This document shows, in pieces, positions 11,401 through 21,177 of a stretch of 64,000 nt of DNA; position 1 is the first letter of the stretch, and each line of letters opens with the position of its first letter. The stretch is from Eucommia ulmoides (taxonomy: Eukaryota > Streptophyta > Magnoliopsida > Garryales > Eucommiaceae). The translations under genes and the position numbers were made by a program. Below the pieces are notes generated by a model. That model did not search any database. It was not told where the DNA came from and worked only from the letters and a program-made list of their open reading frames with translations. The DNA is taken from NCBI GenBank assembly GCA_016647705.1, contig CM028326.1, positions 26,660,901-26,724,900 on the forward strand, read 5' to 3'.

Positions 11401-13883
11401 GGGTGGCTTATTTACTTCATTAACAAGCCTCTGCCTTGCAGCATCCAACTCCTCAACAAATCCTCCTAAAACTTGGAAAACCTCAGGCACCAACATTAGT
11501 AGCCCGTGCCTTACATTAACATTGCAGATGACAACCTACAAAAATGCAGCACATTTGAGTTAGATTCAATCACAATTCATTAACTATTCGAAAATCAGAA
11601 CAAATTTGTGATAGATTTGGACAAATCTTTACAAAGCTTAAGTGGTCTAATATAGATTCATGTTGGAGAATAATAATCAATCAATGATGTTATGATAATT
11701 AAGCATTTGGGCTATTGTACAAGGACATCATTCACAGAAAAACTAATAGCTGGCCATTTAAAATGTGAAAACTTGGCAGTAGCAATCAAAATTGATAAGC
11801 GATGAACAAAACAAAACAAAGAACAATAAAATAAGAACTAGAGAAACCTTCATGCCGGACCGAGCAAAAACATCAAGATCTTTGATAGGCCTGTATTCCA
11901 TGCCAAATACATGCTGAACTCCATCAGTCATAGACAACTTGAGGCACCTTTTAAGCCCTGAAGACGCATTCTGATATCTGCCTCGAAGAGGGCAACTAAT
12001 ATTTATTATCTCATCAACCTACAGAAATTCTGTTCAAGGTGAGGTAGTAACCAAATGGTATGTTATTCTTGAAAGAGAAATTAACATTAATTTTGCTAAT
12101 TATGTCATTACATATTTATAAGAGAAAGAAAAGAAATTTCAAGGGGGCACTAATTCTTCTTCAGTCCACTATAGCATATATTTTCCCAATTCCGCCCGGT
12201 AGTTTATGTATGTAATGATGTCATCGTTTTTCAGAAAGTTCACAAAAAATCCATTGAACTGTGGATTAAAAAAAACAGATAAAAAAACATATATTATCAA
12301 TGATTGTCTCGTCACGACGATCAATTTGAAAACCATGTTGTATTTTTGGTGTTGTTTTTAGATTTCAACTTTGAATATGGTGTTTCAACATAGTGCAATT
12401 GATTTCAACTTGAATATATTTTACGACGTAGTGTATTACCTCAAACATGATACTTGTTTGATTTCAACTTGAATACGGTATTTTTGTGTCAAGTTTCAAT
12501 GTAGTGTAGTTGAATTTTCTTTGAATACGATCTTTGATTAATTTCAACTTGACTATGGTGTTTTTCTATTGATTTTCAACATATTCAAAGTTGAAATCAA
12601 ACAAACATTGCATTTAAAGTTGAAATCAATCATAATACGTTAAAAGTCAAGTTAAAATCGACTACACTACTTTAAAATCAAGTTGAAATCATTAAACTAT
12701 TTGAGTATAAACTGAACTGTGATATTCAAGTCGCAATTAACATCACTAAATTTAAATTGAAATTAATTACATTGCATTGAAAGTTAAGTTGAAATCAACT
12801 ATACTACACTGAAAATCAACTACATTGCGTTGAAAGTAAAGTTGAATCAACTACACTATGTTGAAAGTCTAGCTGCAATCAATTACACTATGTTGAGAAT
12901 CAAATTAAAATCAACTACCCTATTTTGAAAATCAATTAACCCAACAAATTGTTGAAATATTCACACCGGTTCCATTTTTTGTTCATTTCATCTTTTAACA
13001 CGCACTTAAATGGATGAAGTTCTAATGTTTAGATGATCAAGTCATTACACATTTAGGGGTGACAACACAATTTTTGTTGGCATCAATGCAAAAGTTTTAA
13101 CTTTTTCAAGAAAAGTAGAAAGAAATGGTTAACATGACCCTAAGACTAAAAAAGAAAAATTCAAAATTCGTAGGATATAGAAAAATTACGAATTTTCTAC
13201 AGAACTAAACAAGAAAGCTAAGTGCAGACCACAACTACAAAACTGAATACCTGCAAGACATATGGTCCGGGGAGATCAACAAGATGCATGTGGTGCACAT
13301 CCTGAGGAAGAATTCCACCGCCGGTGTAGTTCATGTCCGAGTACAAGAACTGCTCGAAACATAGCTTCGCCTTCATTGAATCATCCAAGCTCGAAAACCC
13401 AGCGTCAGAGCTCTGAAGGCCCGCAATACAAGAATCCAGCCATTCTCTCCGCACTCTCAACCCTAGCCCCTGCAGAAAGCCACTGACGGGACTATCTGAT
13501 TCAAAGGCTCTGCTGGAAGCAGAACTCCTAGTACCGATTGTTGAGGCCGACGAGGACTGGAAAGACTGAGTAGGATGCGATGGTGGAGGAGGAGGGGAAG
13601 ATGGAAGCGGAGGTGGAGGAGATGGAGTCGTAAAGTCGTCAGGGACATCAATGAAGTCGTCGTCGGAGATTTCGAGCTGAACAGGCTCAGAGGGATAAGA
13701 GTTGGGAACAAGACTAGGGTTTGAAGAGTTTAGGGTTACATTTTCGAGATTGAGAGTCGAATCCTGTAGTTCAACTTCAATGTCGTCGACTTCTTCGTCG
13801 AATTGAAGCTGTTGAGGCTGTATTCCTGGTGGATCTTCGTCTTCGTCGGAGGAGCAAACCATCTGGACCCTTCTTCTCATCAT
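8468..13883 (-). CDS. RMI1: RecQ-mediated genome instability protein 1 (RMI1)
   Basis: OB-fold scaffold of the RecQ helicase-TOP3A-RMI complex, which dissolves double Holliday junctions and limits crossovers in the nucleus. Exons, 5' to 3' on the minus strand: 13251-13883, 11848-12018, 11390-11535, 10864-11198, 10002-10255, 9162-9272, 8949-9077 and 8468-8644. All junctions are GT-AG and in phase, giving 1,956 bp and 651 residues, close to the Arabidopsis protein. Order: acidic, Pro/Ser-rich N-terminus (1-135); RMI1_N helical domain (GLGLRVRREWLDSCI); first OB fold (LVDLPGPYVLQ onward, about 200-316); linker with four 22-residue repeats (341-428); C-terminal OB fold (LPFTYLASLSAK... to SQGCP, about 495-625). 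Start is the first ATG of the open frame; a second ATG follows at once. No stop or frame break seen; appears functional. Confidence 0.93.
9611..9987. mobile_element. MITE in RMI1 intron 5
   Basis: Ends are imperfect inverted repeats: left TAAGGGTGGGTTTGGATGAA, right reverse complement TAAGTGTGTCTTTGGATAAA. GTGTGTTTGG-type termini are usual in hAT-derived plant MITEs. It lies between RMI1 exons 5 and 6 in the minus-strand gene. No clear 8-bp target duplication. Confidence 0.5.
10865..11128 (-). repeat. 66-bp coding minisatellite, four units, in RMI1 exon 4
   Basis: Units start at 10865, 10931, 10997 and 11063, exactly 66 bp apart, so the frame is kept. Each encodes a 22-residue unit of the form NVxGSTNTSMPQSATSFPAN plus ER. 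The three units farthest from the donor are nearly identical; the unit touching the exon-4 donor is the most diverged (NVRGNIN...PRFATS). The array ends one base from the splice donor at 10862-10863. Confidence 0.92.
12355..12960. repeat. Fold-back array in RMI1 intron 1
   Basis: Short imperfect repeats of about 30-45 bp built on TTTCAACTTGAATATGGTG run in one orientation from about 12355 to 12585. They then run as the reverse complement (AAGTTGAAATCAACTACACT and variants) from about 12585 to 12950. The whole stretch is an inverted array that could fold into a long imperfect hairpin in the RMI1 pre-mRNA. Confidence 0.65.
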
Positions 13884-14017
13884 TTTCCCCTTCTATCGAG
13901 TTCCAAAACCCCCAACAATGAAATGAATGTCTAGCTTTTCCCTCCAAATTTCTAAGCTATATTTTTCAAAAATGACGCAGTGATAAGCGAGTCCGAATTT
14001 GTATGTGTTCCGTGATT
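13884..14017 (-). promoter_or_regulatory. RMI1 upstream region
   Basis: The 130 bp directly before the RMI1 start codon, bounded by a transposon-like repeat. This should hold the 5' untranslated region and core promoter. I see no convincing TATA box and no named regulatory site; the assignment rests on position only. Confidence 0.3.
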
Positions 14018-14511
14018 TAGGTAACCGTTTATATTCTAGAAATTATGATTCCATTCTCAGATTTTTTGTTTTTGAGAATAGCATAATTTTTGTTCTCGTT
14101 CTTATTCCATTTTCATTTGAGAATTGTGCCAATTTTTTTTTTTAAGAAATGAAAAATAAAAAAAATTTGTTTCTCGTATTCCCATTTCATTCTCAAAATT
14201 ATTGTCACTGTTCATCTGCCACCGGCCATCTTCGGCAACCGTCGCTAGTCACCTCTGGCATCGCCTACCGCCCACCATCCGGCCACCGTCACCGCCGCCC
14301 AAAACAAAAAAAAATCTCAAATAAATAAAAAAATGGATTTAGGATAAAATTGTTACCAAACGCGATTCTGTTTCCAAAAAAAAAAAAAAATTATTGTTAC
14401 CAAACGCGATTCTACTCTCAAGAAGGAAACAAAATTCTCATCTTATCTCATCTCATTCCTATTCCACTGCTGGAATAGAAACAAAAACGGTTACCAAACG
14501 CCACCTTAATT
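14018..14511. mobile_element. MITE-like element upstream of RMI1
   Basis: Left part reads GGTAACCGTTTATATTCTAG and the right end, reverse complemented, reads GGTGGCGTTTGGTAACCGTT. Both are followed by TTTTTGTTTCTATTCC-like blocks in inverted order. The same right-end sequence occurs at 17560-17592, so this is a repeated family. A CCG/CCACC-rich patch at 14215-14300 interrupts it. Target duplication not resolved. Confidence 0.45.
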
Positions 14512-14550
14512 TTCTCCTAAAATTTTGATCGATGTTATAGAAATATAGTC

Positions 14551-14598
<48 letters not shown>

Positions 14599-14990
14599 AA
14601 ATTTAAAAATAATTTAGGATTATTTTTTAAAGAGATTTTTATTTTTTTAGTCCTTAGAGAAACCATTTAGAAAAAAAAAAAAAAAAAAAAATTCAACTTT
14701 TCACTCATAATTCAGACCGTACATTACAACCAATTAAGTATTTAGTCCTTGGTAGACACAAAAAAAATCGTAAAATGACAAATATGCCCCTTTCTCTCTC
14801 TTATTTTACGCTAAAATTAACTCTCTTTATCCGTGAGCACTGCACAATCCATATACCATTCACTCACAAAGTAATTTCAAATTTCATGAGAAAGAGTATC
14901 TCTCTAAAAACCCTAGGTAAGGGCGGTGGCAATTTCTTCATTCCTCTCGGCAATCCTCTCTTTTTCTCACGCTCTTGCTCTTGACCTTAC
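14512..14990. other. Intergenic DNA with TA microsatellite
   Basis: Contains a TA run of about 40 bp (14555-14596), a poly-A run (14669-14690) and otherwise unremarkable AT-rich DNA. No gene seen. Confidence 0.6.
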
Positions 14991-16031
14991 TGTCATGGAC
15001 CATTGTTATCAAGACGGTCAGAACGAAAAATCATGCTGGCTAGAGGATTGAGCACTCAAATGCAGCTCTCAACCAGGTGTGAGCATCAACAACAAGTAGG
15101 TGTCCATTCAGAGTCAAGGCGTATCAACCCGGTTAAGTTCGAAGAATACATCGCTGGTCGTGGACCTGACAAAAGAAGAAAGGGTTAGGCCTCCCCTGCA
15201 CAAAGTGGTCGGGAGTTGGAGCCGCTCTCTTGATGAGCTCAAGATAGGGCGAAACCAGTCAACATCCTAAAGAAGGCAGACTTGCCCCAACTTAAGCGAA
15301 CGCGTTGGGGCGCCGCATGAGCAAATGCCATTGCGAAAATGTGAGCTCGTGACAAGTGGTATCAGAGCAGGGCACGATTAGCTTCACTGGCGGGTGACTC
15401 GCTTGAGCCGTAGGGACGGTACTCCAAGCGGGAAGAAGTTGAGCTGCAAGAGATATTGCACCTAGCGCCATCGGCGGATGAGCAGGGAGTCGTGATTCAC
15501 TAAGCACTCATGATAGAGCAGGCAGGGTTTCACAGAACATCACGTCGAAGCGTGGATAGTGCGATCCTGACACCTCACCCGTTTTTCTCTCTGTTGCACG
15601 AAGTACGGAGGCATGACAAAAGGCGCAGCTTCGAGAGTTGTTGGCATCGCAATAAGGACGTTTGCGATATTGGGTGGGGGAGAGTGTCATGGACCGTTAT
15701 TATCAAGGCGATCAGAACTAAGAATCATGTTAGCTGGAGAGTTGAGTACTCAAATACAGCTTTCAATCAGGTGTAGGCGTCCATTAGGAGTCAAGGCATA
15801 CCGACCGGGTTAAGTTCGAAGAATACGCCGTTGGGCGTGGACCTGACAAAAGAAGAAGAGGTTAGGCTTCCCCTGCACAAACTAATTGGGAGTTGTAGCC
15901 GCTCTCTTGATGAGCCCAAAGCAGGGCGAAACCAGTCAGCATCTTAAAGAAGGCAAGCTTGCCCCTACCTAAGTGAACGCGTTAGGGTGCCGCATGGGTA
16001 AATACCGCTACAAAAATGTGAGCCCTCGACA
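14991..16031 (+). mobile_element. TRIM retroelement with two LTRs
   Basis: Miniature non-coding LTR element. LTR copies at 14991-15354 (364 bp) and 15685-16031 (347 bp) both start TGTCATGGACC and end CGACA/TGACA. Directly after the first LTR lies a primer-binding site TGGTATCAGAGC (15357-15368), the initiator-tRNA-Met type used by plant Copia and TRIM elements. A purine tract GGGTGGGGGAGAG precedes the second LTR. The 330-bp internal part has no gene. TTAC flanks both sides (14987-14990 and 16032-16035). Structure looks whole; LTRs differ visibly, so it is not recent. Confidence 0.85.
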
Positions 16032-16299
16032 TTACTTTCTCTAACTCTTCACATCTCACTGTAAGTTCTTCTTATCCCTTCAACTTCAAACTCTTCACAT
16101 CTCACTGTAGATCTTTTCATCCCTTCTATTCGGAAACCCTAACCATCAAGCAAGTGTTGGACGCTGTTACCAATTGTCAAATGGGTTGTTATCGACAATC
16201 AACTTATGGGTCAGTCTAACACCACCGCAAATCGTCGTTGTAAGACCGGAGTTTTGTTTATAAGTTTTTTCCTGTTTTTCTCCGGCAGACGACAAATCA

Positions 16300-16455
16300 A
16301 TGGCAGTTCCTGTTTTGTTGTGTATGGTACTATTAACTCAGTAGGTTAACTCGGAGTCGCTTCTGGATAAGCAAGCCCTACTTGCTTTCTACGACCAGAT
16401 CCCACACAAGAATTGCCTCCAATGGAACGCTTCTGACTCTCTTCATTCTCTTTAA
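16300..16455 (+). pseudogene. N-terminal fragment of an LRR receptor-like kinase
   Basis: Reads MAVPVLLCMVLLT, a signal-peptide-like start, then after one in-frame TAG (16342-16344) [20 protein letters not shown] and [12 protein letters not shown]. This resembles the start of plant LRR receptor-like kinases of the RLK902/At2g26730 kind, where '[13 protein letters not shown]' and 'QWN.SDS' precede the first leucine-rich repeat. The match ends at the point where the Cys-Trp pair and the repeats should follow, and a TAA closes the frame at 16453. No kinase domain nearby. A dead fragment of a host gene. Confidence 0.65.
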
Positions 16456-16615
16456 CCTCTCTCCATTCTAACTAATCTTTCTCTCTCTCTACCCTAATCT
16501 CATCTGCAACCCATCGTGGACCCAGATCTGGGTTTTCGTCGTCGCCCATCATTTTTAAGATCTGTGCTGATTGCGGTACCTCAAAAACCCCTCTCTGGAG
16601 AGACGACTGGTAGCG

Positions 16616-17340
16616 TGTAAACACATCGCTACTTTCACCGCAAGTGTACGGGTCAAGTTTTAGTATAATAGGAAGAGTAAGGGTTGTCGTATTCACAGGG
16701 ATTGGTTGAGATTATCGTCAAGTACCACAATTATCATAACCTAACTTTATTTAGGCAATAAAAATTGGTTTATAATTAATAAATACTAATCTAATTAACT
16801 AATTATACTAATTAAACTATAATATTAATATGAGATGTTTAGGGGAATGAATTATCTAGGGATTAACTTCATTTACTTTAATGTGTTTGATCTCGTTTGA
16901 CTTACGTTAACGGTATTCGACTTATTTGACAATCTCTGTATTGTAAACTCGCTCACTCTCTCTCCCGAGTATAAAGCGAGCGAATACGTGACTTCGCGTT
17001 GACGCCGAAGTCCTCATCTAGTGTCTTTTCTAACACATAGTCACATGAGTCTTGCCCCAACGTCATGAATTGCACACTTTCTAATGCCCTCCTGGGTCGT
17101 TAGATCGTCACGTTGTGTTTAACCCTAGTCTGAATACGGGATTACCTCTCCTGAGTGTCAAACCATGTATTCTCAATATATCTAAATAATCATATAAACG
17201 AAGAATAATGGTAAACACAATCAAATAATAAAGAACAACCATTAACAAAACATCGACTGAATTCTAAAATGGGTATCTTTGGAGGACCAAAAAATTAATT
17301 ACCCTTTTTTAAATTAATTAAGAATATAAAAACAAAAAAG
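16616..17340 (-). mobile_element. LTR fragment, same family as 30444-33997 and 37586-39292
   Basis: Shares with those two elements, in the same order, a terminal block (CGCTACTTTCACCGCAAGTG), a TTTTAGTATAAT block, 'CACAGGGATTGGTTGAG', and the TCTCTCCCGAGTATAAAGCG and ACGCCGAAGTCC blocks. Only one end of the LTR is present; the other is lost at the edge of the next repeat. Fossil, non-coding. Confidence 0.6.
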
Positions 17341-17592
17341 ATGTCGATTCTTATTTCCACCATTACCCCCGCCGGTCACCATACATTTAATGCAAAAAAA
17401 AAAAAAAAAGGTTGCAACCAAACTTGTTTCTCGTTTCTGTTCTCATAAATTAAAAAGAAACAATTTCAAGACAATGGTCATTACCAAACATGTTCTTATT
17501 TTTGAAATATTTCAGAACGGAAATCGAATTCTAATCTTATCATATCTCAGTTTATTAGGAGTAGAAATAAAAACACTAACCAAACACCACCT
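17341..17592. mobile_element. MITE-like repeat split by the MULE insertion (left part)
   Basis: Similar in type to the element at 14018-14511, ending GAAATAAAAACACTAACCAAACACCACCT. The Mutator-like element at 17593 is inserted at this end; the duplicated target AACACCACCT reappears at 26148. Confidence 0.5.
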
Positions 17593-17793
17593 GAGTTCTT
17601 TACCTAATAAATACAAAAAAAAAAAAAAAAAAAAATCTGACACCGAATTTATTTAAACTTATTTACCGATTCCGTGTATTTCGGAGTTGGTAGTGCCGGG
17701 AACTGAGATCCCGAGATTGCCAACCCCGGGATTTGGCCGATTAATTTTATTTTTTTTTTTGGACAGATGGTCCCGGGGTTGGTAACCCCGGGA
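17593..17793. repeat. Left terminal inverted repeat of the MULE
   Basis: Pairs with 25945-26147. Contains a poly-A run, ATTTACCGATTCCGTGTATT, and palindromic GGTCCCGGGGTTGGTAACCC-type motifs. The equal motifs in the other arm occur in the same order in reverse complement. Confidence 0.93.
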
Positions 17794-17970
17794 CCTTATG
17801 CTCACGGCTGCAGCTGCACAAGCAGCCGTGACCATCCCGGGATTGGTAACCCCGGGATCTTATGGTCACGGCTACAGCTGCTTGAAGTAGCAGCAGCTGC
17901 TTGTGCAGGTCCACAAGCAGCCGTAGCAGTGACCATAAGGTCCCGGGGTTACCAACCCCGGGACCATTCG
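17769..17970. repeat. GC-rich fold-back just inside the left TIR
   Basis: GGTCCCGGGGTTGGTAACCC at 17769 recurs in inverted form near 17940-17966 (GGTCCCGGGGTTACCAACCC, itself a near-palindrome). Between them CACGGCTGCAGCTGC and GCAGCTGCTTGTGC motifs also pair in inverted order. The 200-bp block could fold into a strong hairpin. The matching position in the right arm carries a shorter, different version. Confidence 0.75.
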
Positions 17971-18651
17971 TCTAAAAAAAATAAAAAATTAATCCGCCAA
18001 ATCCAACCCCTTCAGCAGCTGCTTGGAACTCTTTCCTCTCTCGGCCTTCTCCAACCGACCCCTTCTTACAACTCTTTCTCTCAGATCTTCAGGTAATTTT
18101 AATATATTTGTTAATTTGATTATTATATTTTTTACTTATTTAATCAATTAGTTTACTTAATTTATAATTAATTTGTTAATTTAGTTAATTTATTTTTTAA
18201 GTTATTTTGCTAGTTTAATTTATTAATTTAGTTATTTAATTAAAAATTAGGAACTTTAACATCTCAAAATTTGAATAAATTATTATTTAGTTAATCTGTT
18301 TATTATTTACTTTACTTATTTAATTTGTTAAGTAGTTAGTTAATTTAATTTGTTTGATTACTTGTTTAATTTCTTAGTTAGTTTGTTACTTTAATGTTTT
18401 TTTGACAACTATTTTTCGTGATGTTATCTACTTTATTTCTTATGTATTGTCTTTGTTATGTATTGCGTTTGTTATACCTTGTCTATATCATGTCTACCTT
18501 CGAAAAATTTTCTTTCAAATTCAAGAAGAATAAATATGTACGGTAGATTAACAACTTTTTAACCTCTACAAATATTAAAAAAAAAAAAAAAGGATTATTT
18601 ACAAAAAATTGTATTTACAATCCTATACTTAAACTACTACTATTTAACTAA
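17971..18651. other. MULE left subterminal region
   Basis: A pyrimidine-rich stretch to 18091 is followed by AT-rich DNA (TTAATTTGTTAATTTAGTTA-like). The AT-rich part resembles, in inverted orientation, the part of the transposase intron near 25240-25620. It contains the 3' flank of the PMD gene. No gene seen. Confidence 0.5.
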
Positions 18652-20992
18652 CTATGTACCACAAGGCCTCGGTCGGACGTTCCTCCGCCCTCGACGTTGA
18701 GCAATCGGAGGTTCCTCAACCTCGTCATGAAGCTGTGTAACTTGTCCATCGTCCCCCAACCATGGCACCGGTGACACTTGTCTTTCCAATCTTGTCAGTT
18801 GGACAAATGCCATTGGAGGAATCACGCCTGAAGTTGAGACAATTTTGTCCATCGCAGGAGTGAAGAATGAAGGTGACGGTTGTGTACCTAGCTGCAATGG
18901 CTCATGCGAATAAGGGTCGTGCATCTGGTACACGTCGGAAGGCCGAGCACCGTCACCCAATCCGTACGTGCTAGATGGTCCGTCATAAGCACCCATGTTG
19001 TACGATGTGGATGGTCCGACATCACCCACACTATCTGGATAGTAGGTATCAGAAGTCCATGGCTGAGGAGGAGACTGATGAGCAGGCTGAAGAGATGGAG
19101 GAACGTCAGCTGCCTCATGGCGCTTTACTTCTCGGTGCATCCTCCCAATGGTGCCATCATTGATGGCATAAGCCAACGCGATACCTGATTCCGCAGTACC
19201 CGACCGTAGAGTTAGATCACTCAAGCGTATCAGGTTCGATACCTCTGTATCCTACGAAACACATATAATTGTTTAATTAATACATTGAATAATAACAACA
19301 TAATCAAACTCAAATAACTAAACAGATGGTACAGTCAAATGGGGGCCATACTTCTAACGCAACTCGTCCTCCCGTTGCTAGATACCTAAACTGAGGTCGG
19401 TACTCCGGGTTGACCAAGATCCTTCGTGTGATTCTCCAATACCAGTCCATGTATCCTTGGTCAACCCCTATCCTTTACTGAAATTTGCGCATATCTAGTG
19501 CTCGTCGTCTATTCCACGCAACTACATGTGTGTGGTGCTTCTCAGTCCAGTTTACACCAAAGTATCCCCGTCGAGTCATTTTGTGCAAGTCCCGATCCAT
19601 AATTACCGGCTGAGGAACCCCTTGGCAATAACCAAACTGTCGTAGCATGCGCAGGGGATACGTGTATTCGACGACCTCGAAACAAATGAGAGGCAGCGAT
19701 GCTATCCATACATCTTCTCCATTTGTAGTATATGGAGGCAAAGTCGACAAGATATAGGGCATCCAAATAACTTGTCAAAACAAAATATAAATTTATTTAA
19801 ATAAATAAAGAAATAAATTTATTTAAATTTTGATATAAATAAATAAGTAACCTTGTCATTCTGCAAGCGATCTAACTGATCGCGATATACCACTAAAACA
19901 TGCATCGACAAGTTTTCTAAATTGAACTCAAGGGTCCACCTGTACAACAAACATATAAATCATAAGTTTAATATCCATAAATAAATATTTATTACATGGT
20001 AAATGAAATTAAAAATAAAATACGAATTAGTTACCAAACACCCCTTGGAGCAGCTGGGAACGTCACACCATTACCGAAGTCCAGTTCTCCGATTGCGATG
20101 CCATACTGGGGTTCAGGGATAACTCCAGGTCGAAGCCTCGACAACCGCTCCCAGGCCCAACACTCCAACAAAAATAGACAACCGGCTATGTCTTTCGTGT
20201 TGGCCTTCAACGCCTTACATAGCTCGCGGTAGAGGACTGCTAGCGTCGCACTGCCCCAGCTATACTTGACGGTAGGTGTCAAGTTACCAAGCAATGGGAG
20301 GTAGATTAGCCTGACGCTATTCTGCGATTTATCAGGCAGCAACATCTGGCCAAGTATAATCAAGCAATATGCACGTGCGTAGCAATGCATGACTTCCTCG
20401 TCGGCATCCTCAGGAACTTCGGCAAAGGTGTTCCGTAACTACTTGAGCTTCAAACACTCATTCCTAATCTGTGGCTCTGGCGGTACTACTCCAAGGAGCT
20501 AGAGGCAAAGTGCTTGCCATTCGGGTCCCGCTCGCGCTGGCTCATTGGCGATAACCGGCTTCCCATGCACGGGTAACCCCAACAAGACGGCAACGTCCTG
20601 TAACGTGATGGTCATCTCCCCGATGGGTAGATGGAAAGTGTGTGTTTCCGGACGCCATTTCTTTACCAATGCGGTTATGACGGCCCTATCTAACTGCTTC
20701 GGCCACAACCTGAACGGGCCGTAGAAACCGGCTGATTCTATCAATTGTATAATTTGAGGGAGGATGTTTTCTCTCCACTCTCCTCCATTGGATCCAGGAC
20801 AGTCAAGAGAACAAATATCCTGAAACATTAAATAAGACACAATAAATAACATTAAATTTTTTAAAAACTAAAATAAAAAAATTAATGCAATGCAATAACC
20901 TAAATATTTACCTGTGTTGCCCAGACTACTTCAGACCTATGCTGCACCTGCATATGTAGAACTGAAACATCTTCGGGTCCAGGGATTGACAT
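18652..20992 (-). pseudogene. Plant mobile domain (PMD, aminotransferase-like) protein in MULE
   Basis: Exons on the minus strand: 20912-20992, 20035-20819, 19852-19939, about 19352-19770 and 18652-19251. The N-terminus MSIPGPEDVSVLHMQVQHRS leads into the PMD core (GFYGPFRLWPKQLDRAVITA, HTFHLPIGEMTITLQDVAVL, LLGLPVHGKPV, WAWERLSRLRPG, VYRDQLDRLQND). It ends in a Pro/Ser-rich tail with RRGRRNVRPRPCGT. PMD proteins occur both as host silencing factors (MAIN, MAIL1) and inside plant MULE and Gypsy elements; this one is inside a MULE. In-frame stops lie at 20499-20501, 20439-20441 (TAG) and 19475-19477 (TAA). The exon 3/4 joint is one base out of phase as I read it. Role in the transposon is unknown. 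Confidence 0.85.
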
Positions 20993-21177
20993 AGCTGAAA
21001 TTTGGTCCGTCAACACTTGTGGTAAATTTGTTAGTATGAAATTAAAATTTAATGACATTTATAAATAAAATATAGCATTGATCATGAAGAAATGTGTGCA
21101 TGGAATTTATAATATATAAAATTTGACATAACAAACAAATAAAGTAGCATAAACATAATTATAATGAACCGACAAGA

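Noticed and set aside
17767-18096. Plus-strand open frame across the MULE left end
   Set aside because: It follows the GC-rich palindromes of the terminal region and is not conserved as a protein type I know.
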